Made by a program: the position numbers and the translations under genes. Positions 41,801 to 50,024 of a stretch of DNA of 64,000 bases are shown here, piece by piece. The stretch is from Mycobacterium sp. E3251. Its GTDB lineage: Bacteria; Actinomycetota; Actinomycetes; Mycobacteriales; Mycobacteriaceae. How positions within the stretch are numbered: position 1 is the first letter of the stretch; each line of letters opens with the position of its first letter. The stretch spans positions 1 through 64,000 of the forward strand of contig NZ_LZJF01000042.1 of assembly GCF_001666835.1 (NCBI RefSeq). The letters are read 5' to 3'. The notes under the pieces were generated by a model, which saw only the letters and a list, made by a program, of their open reading frames with translations, was not told the origin of the DNA and ran no database searches.

Positions 41801-43006
41801 GTGGTGGACGACTACGACGACGTGTACTCGAAAGACACCGTCTTGGGCGACCGCATCATCTCGTTGAGCAGCCGCGGTCCCGAGTACGGGGTCCACGTGA
41901 TGTGCAGCGCCGGCGGCTGGATCCACGGGCAGCGGCAGAGCCTGCTGCAAAACGCCACGGCGCGAATCCAATTGCGCCTGGCCGACCCGAGCGAAAGCCA
42001 GATGGGGCATTCGTCGCTCGAGTCGCGCGACGCGGCCCGGCGGACGCTGAACCGTCCGGGCTTCGGTCTGACCGACAGCCTGCACGAGCTGCGGGTTGGG
42101 GTCCCGGCGCTCGCCGATCCGGCCACCGGCGCGCTGGTGAGCATCGTCGATGTCGGCGCGCGGATCGCCGACGTCGCGGGCGTGACCAAACATGCCACCT
42201 TGCAACGGCTTCCGCAGCGGGTCGAGTTGCGGGCGATTCTGGAGTACGACGCCGCGCATCGCAGCGCTGACGACCTGTCGATCGCATTCGCGATCGGTGA
42301 GCGCCACGAACTGGGCCCGGTCCCGCTCAAGCTGCAGGAAAGCCCGGGCTTGATGATTCTGGGCCGCCAGGGCTGTGGGAAGACGCTGTCGCTCGTGTCC
42401 ATCGGTGAGGCGATCATGAGCAGGTTCGGCCCCGAGGAAGCCCAGCTGACGCTCATCGACCCGAAGACGGCCCCGCACGGTCTGCGTGATCTCAGCGGAC
42501 CTGGCTATGTGCGCGCGTACGCCTATGACCAAGACGAGATCGACGAGGTGATCACCCAACTCGCACAACAGATCCTGCTGCCCCGGCTGCCACCCAAGGG
42601 TTTGAGCCAGGAGGAGCTGCGCGCGCTCAAGCCGTGGGAAGGTCCGCGGCATTTCGTGCTCATCGACGATGTCCAGGACCTGCGCCCGGATCAGAGCTAC
42701 CCGCCCAAACCTCCGGTGGGGGCGGCGTTGTGGAAGCTGATGGAACGGGCGCGGCAGATCGGCCTGCACGTGTTCACCACCCGCAACAGTGCGAACTGGG
42801 CGACGCTGCAGATGGATCCGTGGATGCGGTTCCAGAACTCGGCGAAGGTGGCGCAGCTCTACATGGACAACGACCCGCAAAACCGGATCAACCGGATGGT
42901 CCGCGCCCAGGCGCTCCCACCGGGACGGGGCCTGATGGTGGGCGCCGATGGCGACGTCGAAGGCGTGCTGGTCGGGCTTCCATCTACGGTGATCCAACAG
43001 CAGTAG
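38804..43006 (+). CDS. eccC2: ESX-2 type VII secretion ATPase EccC2
   Basis: 1400 residues, near the 1396 of M. tuberculosis EccC2. Two N-terminal membrane helices (about 36-60 and 70-90) anchor it. Three FtsK/SpoIIIE-type ATPase domains follow: Walker A VIGTSGSGKSEFF near 525 with VIVDEYLELF near 637; VVGAKQRGKTTT near 887 with VVVDDYDDVY; and ILGRQGCGKTLS near 1186 with VLIDDVQDLR near 1286. All are intact, so the motor looks functional. It pulls substrates through the ESX channel. It starts three bases after eccB2. Downstream ESX-2 genes are missing, and its 3' end overlaps a convergent transporter gene. Confidence 0.96.
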   Translation: MSKKAFPINRVKLEPPKPVRVAPNAPIALPEREPRNIWVMIGVPALIVALIGTIVMLYVSGVRSLSTGFFPLMGIGAFSMLAFSGRFGRARKITWGEMEKGRRRYLRDLDTNRDEIQTAVCAQREWQNALHSDPRGLGAIIGGPRMWERGRGDVDFLEVRLGTGVQHAPDSVLSVTWPDIASDEELEPVTGQALRDFILEQRKIRDIAKVVNLRSAPGFSFVGDDLDRLRSLMRSVLCSLAVFHNPRDLKLMVVTRNPEVWSWMVWLPHNLHDELFDACGWRRLVFTTPEELEETLGAELHMKGKRGAWTPPAPASPTAMGSALETGVDTVDLGPHLVIVDDNTGSPDAWESVVGQVGKAGITLLRIASRVGTGVGFAQDQVFEMGERHSAPVNGEVKLGRNGFDADGEDGRPAPLLRVRDKFFAHADQLSIHRAYRYARAMARWSPTTRSEIADSTGGATELLRALGIVDPRQLDVDRLWAERRGRGDERWCEIPVGAKPTGELQNIIIRAKDFGGFGFHSVVIGTSGSGKSEFFLSLVYGIALTHSPETFNVIFVDMKFESAAQDILGLPHVVAALSNLGKDERHLAERMRRVIDGEIKQRYELFTSVGARDANDYEEIRLAGRDLPPVPVLLVIVDEYLELFANHEKWINLIIHIGQEGRGANVFFMLGGQRLDLSSLQKVKSNIAFRIALRAESGDDSREVIGSDAAYHLPSKENGFALLKVGPRDLEPFRCFYLSAPFVVPKGKEVATTVDMTLTKPRLYNWQFQPLEESDAAALEAAAAADTEPDEFLYHDDGFKRKKIVDVLRESLHDVPHRSPRRPWLEPLEDPEPVDVLVSAYRGKPWHVDYGQNAGLMFPVGVMDIPEESKQIVHAVDALRSNVIVVGAKQRGKTTTLMTLMCSAATMYSPARVTFFCIGGATLAQVASLPHVTDIVSPKDAEGIERILSSMDALIDAREDSFRRLKIDLDGFRERRFAPGSDGLGGTDPNDPFGDVFVVVDDYDDVYSKDTVLGDRIISLSSRGPEYGVHVMCSAGGWIHGQRQSLLQNATARIQLRLADPSESQMGHSSLESRDAARRTLNRPGFGLTDSLHELRVGVPALADPATGALVSIVDVGARIADVAGVTKHATLQRLPQRVELRAILEYDAAHRSADDLSIAFAIGERHELGPVPLKLQESPGLMILGRQGCGKTLSLVSIGEAIMSRFGPEEAQLTLIDPKTAPHGLRDLSGPGYVRAYAYDQDEIDEVITQLAQQILLPRLPPKGLSQEELRALKPWEGPRHFVLIDDVQDLRPDQSYPPKPPVGAALWKLMERARQIGLHVFTTRNSANWATLQMDPWMRFQNSAKVAQLYMDNDPQNRINRMVRAQALPPGRGLMVGADGDVEGVLVGLPSTVIQQQ

Positions 43007-45848
43007 CCAGCGGAACCGGCTGGCGTTCAACCACTTCCGCGTCGGAGTCGGCACGAGGACGGGGCGAACGCGGCCACCAGAACCAGCGGCCCAGCAGCGC
43101 CACGATGGACGGCACGATGAACGCCCGCACGACCAGGGTGTCCAGCAACAGCCCCACGGCAATAGTCGTGCCGATCTGGGCGATGCTGAGCACGCTGCTG
43201 CTGAGCAACGCCAGCATGGTGAGGCCGAAGACGATGCCGGCAACGGTGACCACACCGCCGGTGCCGCCGAAGGCGCGAATGATGCCGGTCTTCAAGCCCG
43301 CTGCCGCTTCCTGTTTGATGCGCAAAGCCAGCAGCAGGTTGTAGTCGGCGCCGACCGCGATCAGGGCGATGAACGCGATCGGGGCGACGGCCCAGTGCAG
43401 ATCCTGATGCAGCAGGTGCTGCCAAATCAGCACGCTGGCACCGATAGCCGAAGCGAACGAGGTGACGACGGTCCCCACGACAACCAGGCCCGCGACCGGG
43501 CTGCGCAGCATCGCCGTGACGATCACAAAGATGAGCACCAACGCGGCGCCCACGAGCAACTTGGTGTCACCGGCGACGAAGCGCTGCAGGTCAGCCGTCA
43601 CGGGGCCGACGCCGGCAAGGTCGACCTCCACCGGCGTGAGGGTGCCTTCCTTGGTGGCCTCCTTGATGGCGGTGCGTACCTGGTCCGCCCGCTTGGCTCC
43701 GTCGCCGCCCCACTCCGACCCGTCTCCGTAGACCAGCAGGTAAGCGGCGCGGCCGTTCTCGGAGATCAGGTGACCCAACGCGGCGGTGTATCGCGGATCG
43801 GTCAACGCGCGCTGCGGCATGTAGAAATCCGCCGCCGCACTGCCCTGAAATTGCGTCGCTATCTCGTTCAGGTAGTCGGTCAGCTGACGCATCTGCGGTC
43901 CGAGAGTGTCGGTCAGGCCCAAAAGGTCGTGTGTCGCCGAACGGGCTTGGCCCAGCGCGTCTTTCATCGAGCTCACGCTCCGCGGCAGGCCGGCCATCGC
44001 GGCGGCGGCCGTGCTGGAGCCGCTGGTCAGTTTCGCGGCGCCGGCATCGAGGCGCGACGACGTCTCGACCAGGCTGTCGACCGGCTCGAGCACGCGGTCC
44101 ACCGTCGAGCAGATCGGATTGGCGGCGCAGTCGGGCGTCCGTCCGACGAAGTCCCGTAGCGGGTCGAGGTAACCCGACACCGTTGTGACGTTGCGCCGCA
44201 GCCCGTCCATGCCGGAACGCATGTCGTCGGCGGCGCCCGACATGTCCGTCAACCCCGCACTGCCACCGCGCAATCCATTCCCGAGGCCGTCGACAGCGAG
44301 CTGTGTCTGAGCCAGGGCGGCGTCCAGCTCGGAGACCCGCTTCAGGCGCTGGGTCAGCGAGTCCATGGTGTCGTCGAACTGATGGCCGAGGACACCGGCC
44401 TGATAGCTCAACGTCGCCTGTTCGGGGACCTTGCCGTCGGGGCGGCTGGCGGACTGCACCGCACGTACGCCCGGTACGGCCATGATGTGGCGCGTGATTC
44501 GTTCGATGGCGATCAGGCCGGCCGGGTTACGCAGGTCGTGGTCGGCCTGGACCGCGACAACGTCGGGCAACAGGGAGTTGGCGGCGAAATGCCGGTCCGC
44601 GCTGAGATAGCCGCGGTTGGAGTCGGTGGCGGACGGCGTGGCGGCGGGTTCGTTGAAGCCGACCCGCATGCCGGTCAGCGGTAACGCGATCAGCAGGGTC
44701 AACCCGCCGGCGGCGACCAGGATCGGCCCGGGCCAGCGCGCCACCGCCGTCCCCACGCGGCGCCAGCGCCGTGCCGTCTTCGACGGGCGCGGTTCGAGAT
44801 AGCCCCGGCGGATGGCCAGGCTCATGAGTGCGGGCGTCAAGGTCAGCGCCGCGACCATGGTCGCCAAAATGCCGATAGCACAGGGCAACCCGGCGCTCCG
44901 GAACGAGCCCACCTGGGCGAACACCAGACAGGCCAGTGCCACTGACACGGTCAGCGCCGACCCGATCACCACAGGCGCGGTTGACCGGTAAGCCTCGGCT
45001 AACGCCCGGGTCGTCGCGACGCCGCGGCGGCGGCTCTCGTGGTAGCGGCCGACCAGGAAGATCGCGTAGTCGGTGCCGGCACCCAGGGTCATGGCGGCCA
45101 TCAACGCCACCGAAAACAGCGACACCTCAACCACATTGGACTGGCCGAGCGCGGCGACGACGGCGCGGGCCAGCGCCAGGGCGAGCCCGACCGACACCAG
45201 GGGAATCGCGGCCGCGATCGGCGACCGGTACACGGCGAGTAGCAAAAGCAGGATGAGACCGATGGTCGCGGCGGTGATGCCGAGCATCTGTCGATCGATC
45301 GCGGAGAACTCGTCGACGATCGTGGCGCCGGGCCCGGTGACATGGACTTCGAGGCCGGCCGGGGGTGAGAGCTGGTGGACGGTGGCGCGGACGGCATTCA
45401 CCGAATCGCGCGCCTGGGCGGTCCCGAGCATTCCGGCCAGCCGCACCATGACGCTGACGGCGCGCCCATCGGAACTCTGCGCGCCGGCGGCGGTGGCGGG
45501 CTGCGACCACAGGTCGGTCACCGCGTACACGTGTCGGTGATCGGAGCCAAGCGCCGTCGTCAGCGCGTCATAGAACTGACGGTCGCCGGGTGTCAGCTTC
45601 TGATTGCGTTCCAGCACAACATAAACGAAGTTGTTGCTGGGTGTCTGATCGAACAGCTGGGCGGCTCGCGAGGCGGCGACCGCGCTCGGCGCGTCCGTCG
45701 GCATGAATGACCTGGCGTGTGAATCGACGACTCGCTCCAGTTGCGGGAACGCCAGGTTGGCGGCCGCGGCCGCCAGGACCCACAGGCCGACGATCAGAAC
45801 CGCGTAGCGGCCGGTGAGCCGGCTCAGTAATCCCCGTCCGTCATGCAA
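42984..45848 (-). CDS. MmpL-type RND membrane transporter
   Basis: 954-residue member of the MmpL family of mycobacterial RND transporters, which move lipids, siderophores or drugs. Twelve helices in two groups of six are interrupted by two large periplasmic loops; the second loop is long and helical (LTQRLKRVSELDAALAQTQL). The proton-relay Asp-Tyr pairs of the family are seen in GAGTDYAIFL (about 259-260) and GADYNLLLAL (about 834). No mmpS gene is adjacent. The 3' end overlaps eccC2 by 23 bases in the opposite direction. Substrate unknown. Confidence 0.93.
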   Translation of the reverse strand: MHDGRGLLSRLTGRYAVLIVGLWVLAAAAANLAFPQLERVVDSHARSFMPTDAPSAVAASRAAQLFDQTPSNNFVYVVLERNQKLTPGDRQFYDALTTALGSDHRHVYAVTDLWSQPATAAGAQSSDGRAVSVMVRLAGMLGTAQARDSVNAVRATVHQLSPPAGLEVHVTGPGATIVDEFSAIDRQMLGITAATIGLILLLLLAVYRSPIAAAIPLVSVGLALALARAVVAALGQSNVVEVSLFSVALMAAMTLGAGTDYAIFLVGRYHESRRRGVATTRALAEAYRSTAPVVIGSALTVSVALACLVFAQVGSFRSAGLPCAIGILATMVAALTLTPALMSLAIRRGYLEPRPSKTARRWRRVGTAVARWPGPILVAAGGLTLLIALPLTGMRVGFNEPAATPSATDSNRGYLSADRHFAANSLLPDVVAVQADHDLRNPAGLIAIERITRHIMAVPGVRAVQSASRPDGKVPEQATLSYQAGVLGHQFDDTMDSLTQRLKRVSELDAALAQTQLAVDGLGNGLRGGSAGLTDMSGAADDMRSGMDGLRRNVTTVSGYLDPLRDFVGRTPDCAANPICSTVDRVLEPVDSLVETSSRLDAGAAKLTSGSSTAAAAMAGLPRSVSSMKDALGQARSATHDLLGLTDTLGPQMRQLTDYLNEIATQFQGSAAADFYMPQRALTDPRYTAALGHLISENGRAAYLLVYGDGSEWGGDGAKRADQVRTAIKEATKEGTLTPVEVDLAGVGPVTADLQRFVAGDTKLLVGAALVLIFVIVTAMLRSPVAGLVVVGTVVTSFASAIGASVLIWQHLLHQDLHWAVAPIAFIALIAVGADYNLLLALRIKQEAAAGLKTGIIRAFGGTGGVVTVAGIVFGLTMLALLSSSVLSIAQIGTTIAVGLLLDTLVVRAFIVPSIVALLGRWFWWPRSPRPRADSDAEVVERQPVPLATAVGSP

Positions 45849-46221
45849 CGGTCTGCCGATCGCCGGTCGGTCCGCCGAAAAGGCCCACGGCGACGTGCTC
45901 GCCCCGGGTCAGGGAGCGTACCCGCAGCGACCTGCGGGAGCCGACCCGTAGCAGCGCGTGCAGACCAGGCTCGGCGGCCTCGAGATCGGCCCGCACCTGT
46001 TCGGCCGCCAAACCCTCGTGCGCCGCCTGATCGAGCTTGGCCACCAGCATGGTGATCCAGCGCTGTCCCAGCGAAAGGAGCAGCCCCTCCTCGTCACCGA
46101 ATAGCCGGGCCACCTCGGATGAGTTGGCGACCAACGCAAGTGCCCCCTCGGGGTCGGCCTCCGCGGCCTTGATCACTTCGGCCATGAAGGCCATCCGGTC
46201 GTGCAGCAGTGTCCATGTCAT
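45841..46221 (-). CDS. Conserved hypothetical protein upstream of the MmpL gene
   Basis: 126 residues from ATG 46221 (TWTLLHDRMAFMAEVIKAAE), a compact helical protein without membrane segment or recognisable motif. Its end overlaps the mmpL start by eight bases, so the two are one operon. A longer frame to 46371 is open but would run through the divergent promoter. The ending SLTRGEHVAVGLFGG is the most ordered part. Function unknown; a regulator or accessory of the transporter is a guess. Confidence 0.7.
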   Translation of the reverse strand: MTWTLLHDRMAFMAEVIKAAEADPEGALALVANSSEVARLFGDEEGLLLSLGQRWITMLVAKLDQAAHEGLAAEQVRADLEAAEPGLHALLRVGSRRSLRVRSLTRGEHVAVGLFGGPTGDRQTVA

Positions 46222-46355
46222 GACTGAAACGCTAGGAAAGCGGTCGCCCGCTGCGCGTCGTGCCGAAGTGCAGTCTTCGCCTCCTACCACGGGCGGAGGC
46301 GATTGCCGCCCACGGCATGATGTGGTCGGGCGGCGCGCTCTCTTAGGATTGGACA

Positions 46356-47573
46356 ATGTTGCGTACCGCAACGGGGTACTTGCGCGAACAGCTTCGCCGG
46401 CGAGGCGAGCTCATTCCCGTCGGTCTCACCTGGACGTCGTTCATCGCCGTCGATGTCAGCCATATCGGCGGCGCGGTGATCGCGATCCTGCAGCGCCCGT
46501 CCGGCGACCTCCCCGTCGGACTGGCCGCGTTCGCCGTGTCGATCGCACCGACGCTGGTGTTCTTCTTCCTGAACACCAAGCTCAGCCCGGTCTTGATGTG
46601 GGCGACCTGGATGACCGCCACCGCCATGATGCTGTTCGCTACGTCGACACCGATTCACGCCGATTTCGCCCCGGCTCTCCTGGTGCTGCTGGTGTTGTCT
46701 ATTGCCACATTGAGCTCCATAGCGGTCGGCTTGTTGTCCGCCGCGTCGGCGGTGGCGTTGCTGCTCGCCGCCTCTGGACTGCACCGCCTGGACGCGGTGG
46801 GGCTGTACCTGGCTTTCGTCGGGGCCGGGTGGCTGCTCGGTTACGTGATGCGCAGTCAACGGTTGCTGCTGGCCGAACAGATCGAGGCGCAGAAGATGCT
46901 GGCCGAGCACGCCGCCGCCGACGAGCGCCGGCGCATCGCCCGCGAAGTGCACGACGTCATCGCCCACTCGCTCAGCATCACCTTGCTCCACGTGACGGGT
47001 GCGCGACGTGGACTGCAGGAGGACCGTGACGTCGACGACGCGGTCGAGGCGCTCGAGCAGGCCGAGCGCCTGGGCCGGCAGGCGATGGCCGACATCCGGC
47101 GCACCGTCGGACTGCTGGACGGCTCGCCCACGAAACCCGCGCAGACCACCCCCGAACCCGGCATCGACGACGTCGGCGTCCTCGTCGCGGATTTTCAGCG
47201 CGCCGGCCTGGACGTCGCGCTGCGCGTCGAGGGTTCCGCCGAACGCGTCTCGCCGGCGGTCGGTCTCGCGCTGTACCGCATCACCCAAGAATCGCTGACG
47301 AACATCGCCAAACACGCGCCGGACTCGAAATCTACAGTGGCGCTGAGTGTCTCGGTAGCGTCGGCGAGTCTCGCGGTCGACAACCGGTTACCGGTGGCGA
47401 TCGCCGCCCCGCGTTCCGCCGAGGGGCGCGGGTTGCGCGGCATGCGCCAGCGCGTCGAGCTGCTCGGCGGGGCCATCGATGCCGGCCCGACCCACGACGG
47501 GTGGTCGGTGCGCGCCGACATACCGCTGCACGAAGGTGACACCGGCTGGCACCCGTGGTGGTGCAAGGCGTGA
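46356..47573 (+). CDS. NarL-family sensor histidine kinase
   Basis: 405 residues. The first ~170 residues contain several hydrophobic helices (LVFFFLNTKLSPVLMWATWM, ALLVLLVLSIATLSSIAVGL) forming a membrane sensor. The HisKA_3 phospho-acceptor is in REVHDVIAHSLS (His about 199), and the ATPase part has ITQESLTNIAKHA and GRGLRGMRQRVELLGG. The stimulus is unknown. It is divergent from the mmpL operon, sharing a 134-base spacer, and overlaps the response regulator by four bases. It may control the transporter, by analogy with similar pairs. Confidence 0.93.
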   Translation: MLRTATGYLREQLRRRGELIPVGLTWTSFIAVDVSHIGGAVIAILQRPSGDLPVGLAAFAVSIAPTLVFFFLNTKLSPVLMWATWMTATAMMLFATSTPIHADFAPALLVLLVLSIATLSSIAVGLLSAASAVALLLAASGLHRLDAVGLYLAFVGAGWLLGYVMRSQRLLLAEQIEAQKMLAEHAAADERRRIAREVHDVIAHSLSITLLHVTGARRGLQEDRDVDDAVEALEQAERLGRQAMADIRRTVGLLDGSPTKPAQTTPEPGIDDVGVLVADFQRAGLDVALRVEGSAERVSPAVGLALYRITQESLTNIAKHAPDSKSTVALSVSVASASLAVDNRLPVAIAAPRSAEGRGLRGMRQRVELLGGAIDAGPTHDGWSVRADIPLHEGDTGWHPWWCKA

Positions 47574-48235
47574 TCCCACATACCCCGGAGACCCCTGAGG
47601 TCAGCGTCCTGCTCGTCGACGACCAGGACCTGGTGCGCTCCGGGCTGCGCCGGATCCTGCGTCGCAAGGACGGTTTCGTCATCGTCGCGGAATGCTCCGA
47701 CGGTGACGAGGTGCCTGCGGCGGTGGCCGAGCACCGGCCCGACATGGTGGTGATGGATCTGCGCATGCGCCGGGTCGACGGCATCGAGGCGACACGCAGG
47801 CTCGGGGGCGCGCCGCCGGTGCTGGCGCTGACCACATTCAACGAGGACGAGCTGCTGTCCGAGGCGTTGCGCGCAGGGGCGGCCGGCTTTGTGCTCAAGG
47901 ACTCGTCTGCCGAGGAACTGATCCGCGCGGTGCGCGCGGTCGCCAAAGGCGACAGCTACCTGGATCCCGCGGTCACCGCTCGCGTGCTCACCACGTACCG
48001 CAAAGCCGCCCCGGGTCCGCGTGGCACCGCGATCGGGGAGTTGACCACCCGCGAGCTCGACGTCCTGACCTTGATAGGCCGGGGCCATTCCAACGCCGAG
48101 ATCGCCGACCAACTTTGCATCTCCGGCGTCACGGTCAAAAGCCATATCGGCCGGATCTTCGGGAAACTCGACCTGCGCGACCGCGCCGCGGCGATCGTCT
48201 ACGCCTACGACAACGGCATCGTCGTCCCGCGCTGA
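47570..48235 (+). CDS. NarL-family response regulator
   Basis: 221 residues from GTG 47570, which overlaps the kinase stop (GTGA); GTG 47555 is also possible. The receiver domain has the acidic pocket (LLVDDQDL), the phospho-Asp in VVMDLRMRR and the switch Lys in FVLKDSSAEE. The C-terminal LuxR-type helix-turn-helix is ELTTRELDVLTLIGRG to TVKSHIGRIFGKL. It is the cognate partner of the kinase immediately upstream. Confidence 0.95.
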   Translation: MIPHTPETPEVSVLLVDDQDLVRSGLRRILRRKDGFVIVAECSDGDEVPAAVAEHRPDMVVMDLRMRRVDGIEATRRLGGAPPVLALTTFNEDELLSEALRAGAAGFVLKDSSAEELIRAVRAVAKGDSYLDPAVTARVLTTYRKAAPGPRGTAIGELTTRELDVLTLIGRGHSNAEIADQLCISGVTVKSHIGRIFGKLDLRDRAAAIVYAYDNGIVVPR

Positions 48236-48240
48236 GGGAT

Positions 48241-48618
48241 CTAGAGCGGCGCGCCCTGCTCGGCCAGGTTCAGCAGGCCGTAGGCCATGCACATCAGGAA
48301 GTTCAACACCACCAGGACCAACCCGGCGAACATCAGCGAGCGGGTGCCCTGCCGCTTCAGCCGCTTGTACCGCGCGGTGCGTGTTTCACGCTCGAGCCGC
48401 AGCGCGATCAGCGCGAAATGGATGTCCATCGCTTCGTGAGCCGCCAGGGGCGCACCCGCCAGCATCTCCCGCACGCGGTCGGGCGCGGCTCGGACGCCGA
48501 CGCGCTCCAAGTTCTGGCACATTCGCCGCGCGCGTCTTCGCGCGAGCGGTTGATATCGCATCTGTAGCTGATGCGCGAGTTGCCCTCGGTCGTCCCCCCA
48601 CGGGTTTGACGGGGTCAT
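48241..48618 (-). CDS. Small membrane protein of unknown function
   Basis: 125 residues from ATG 48618 (TPSNPWGDDRGQLAHQ); an ATG at 48642 is possible. A basic cytosolic part (LARRRARRMCQNLERVG, TRTARYKRLKRQG) is followed by one helix near residues 98-118 (MFAGLVLVVLNFLMCMAYGL). No motif recognised. It converges on the response regulator, five bases from its stop. Confidence 0.65.
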   Translation of the reverse strand: MTPSNPWGDDRGQLAHQLQMRYQPLARRRARRMCQNLERVGVRAAPDRVREMLAGAPLAAHEAMDIHFALIALRLERETRTARYKRLKRQGTRSLMFAGLVLVVLNFLMCMAYGLLNLAEQGAPL

Positions 48619-48670
48619 CACGAAACGGATTCTAAATCGCATCGGACCGATTACGGCGTGTCTACACGAA

Positions 48671-50014
48671 TTATGTTGGCGGCGGTTGATCCGTCGGGCC
48701 GCCGGTCATTCGCTCCGACGCGGGTAGGTCCAAATAACGCTCAAGGTTGCGGTGCATGTTGATCACGCGCCGTTCCTCGCTGGACAGCACCAGATGGGTG
48801 AAACCCGGCTGATGCATGCCGCGCTGCAGGCCCGCGAGCACCTGGATGTCCTGGGTGAGCACCACGCCGGGCTCGGCCTCACCGGCGGTCACCCGGACAT
48901 CGGTCGGCTTGGCGCGTGCGGCGCCGGGCGGCATCCGCGTCATCAAGAACATGACCAGCTCGCCGTGATCGGGGTCAGGTCCGGGCCGGGAGCACATCAC
49001 GGTCAGGTGGTCCGCGTTGGCGAGCAGCGTCATGTTGGGGAAGACGTTGTACTGGTGCAGGCGGGTGATCCGGTCCGTGTCCGCCCAGTCGAGGTCCACC
49101 CCGCGGGTAGCCGCGAACGCCCGGGTGTGTGCGGCGATCAGATCCTGCACGGTCTCACCCGCTTGGTGTCCGGGGAAGGGGGTGCCTTCGGCGGCCCCCA
49201 TGAGCGCGCCCTGCGTGTAAACGTAAGCGTCCCAAACCTCTTCGTCGCTCAGCGCGCCGTCGAAGCGTGGGCTCTGCACCCCGTAGGGCTGGTCTGATTT
49301 TCCGGTGTGACCCCAGATTTGTTGTGGCGCATGGATGTCGTCGACGCAGCGCAGCAATTCCGGGTGCAGCGTCTGAATGTGGTAGGTCTCGCTGTAACCG
49401 TCGGCGATCGTCTTCCAGTTCGCGTCGACCTCCACGGTCAGCGTGGCATAGCAGCGGAAGTCGCTCAGCCGGCACCACGCGATGTCGTCGGGCACCGCCT
49501 CGAGGTACTCGAGCAGCGGCATCGCGTCGAGGTCGGGATTGACGAAAACCAGTCCCTCCCAGGTGTCCACCCGGACCGGCACCAGCGGGAAGTCGGACAT
49601 CTTCAGCGACCCGAAGCCCTTGCGGTTGGGCACCCGCCTGAGCGTGCCGGCCAGGTCCCAGGTCCACCCGTGATAGCCGCACTTGAGCTCGCGCAGCCCC
49701 GAGCCCGATCCCACGCACACGGAGTTGCCACGGTGGCGGCAGGCGTTCTGGAAGGCCCGCAGCGCCCCGTCATCACCGCGTACGATCAGCACACCGTATG
49801 GGCCGCAACGGTATTCGAAATAATCACCCGGCTCGGCGACGTGGTCGACCATGCACGCCAGCTGCCAGACCTTCGGCCACATCCGCTCGAACTCCAGAGC
49901 GGCGAACGCGGGGGAGTAATACCGGTGCGCGGGCACCCGGGCCGGGCTTTCCGGCGGGGTGCCGATGGCGTCCTCGTCGCGGGCGCGGGTTGGATTGCCG
50001 GCGGACGCGTTCAT
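48671..50014 (-). CDS. Rieske non-haem iron oxygenase, large subunit
   Basis: 447 residues from ATG 50014. The Rieske [2Fe-2S] cluster ligands are CRHRG (about residue 90) and CGYHGW (about 112), and the mononuclear iron site shows YHIQTLHPEL, with His-x4-His spacing typical of ring-hydroxylating oxygenases. Substrate unknown. No ferredoxin or reductase gene is adjacent. The start lies 10 bases after the stop of the amidohydrolase gene, with AAGG in that gap, so the pair is probably one operon. A longer frame to 50062 overlaps that gene and is rejected. Confidence 0.92.
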   Translation of the reverse strand: MNASAGNPTRARDEDAIGTPPESPARVPAHRYYSPAFAALEFERMWPKVWQLACMVDHVAEPGDYFEYRCGPYGVLIVRGDDGALRAFQNACRHRGNSVCVGSGSGLRELKCGYHGWTWDLAGTLRRVPNRKGFGSLKMSDFPLVPVRVDTWEGLVFVNPDLDAMPLLEYLEAVPDDIAWCRLSDFRCYATLTVEVDANWKTIADGYSETYHIQTLHPELLRCVDDIHAPQQIWGHTGKSDQPYGVQSPRFDGALSDEEVWDAYVYTQGALMGAAEGTPFPGHQAGETVQDLIAAHTRAFAATRGVDLDWADTDRITRLHQYNVFPNMTLLANADHLTVMCSRPGPDPDHGELVMFLMTRMPPGAARAKPTDVRVTAGEAEPGVVLTQDIQVLAGLQRGMHQPGFTHLVLSSEERRVINMHRNLERYLDLPASERMTGGPTDQPPPT

Positions 50015-50024
50015 GCGTGCAGCC

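Noticed and set aside
48375-48395. Partial parS-like string TGTTTCACG
   Set aside because: Only one half of the palindrome matches; it lies inside a coding region far from oriC.
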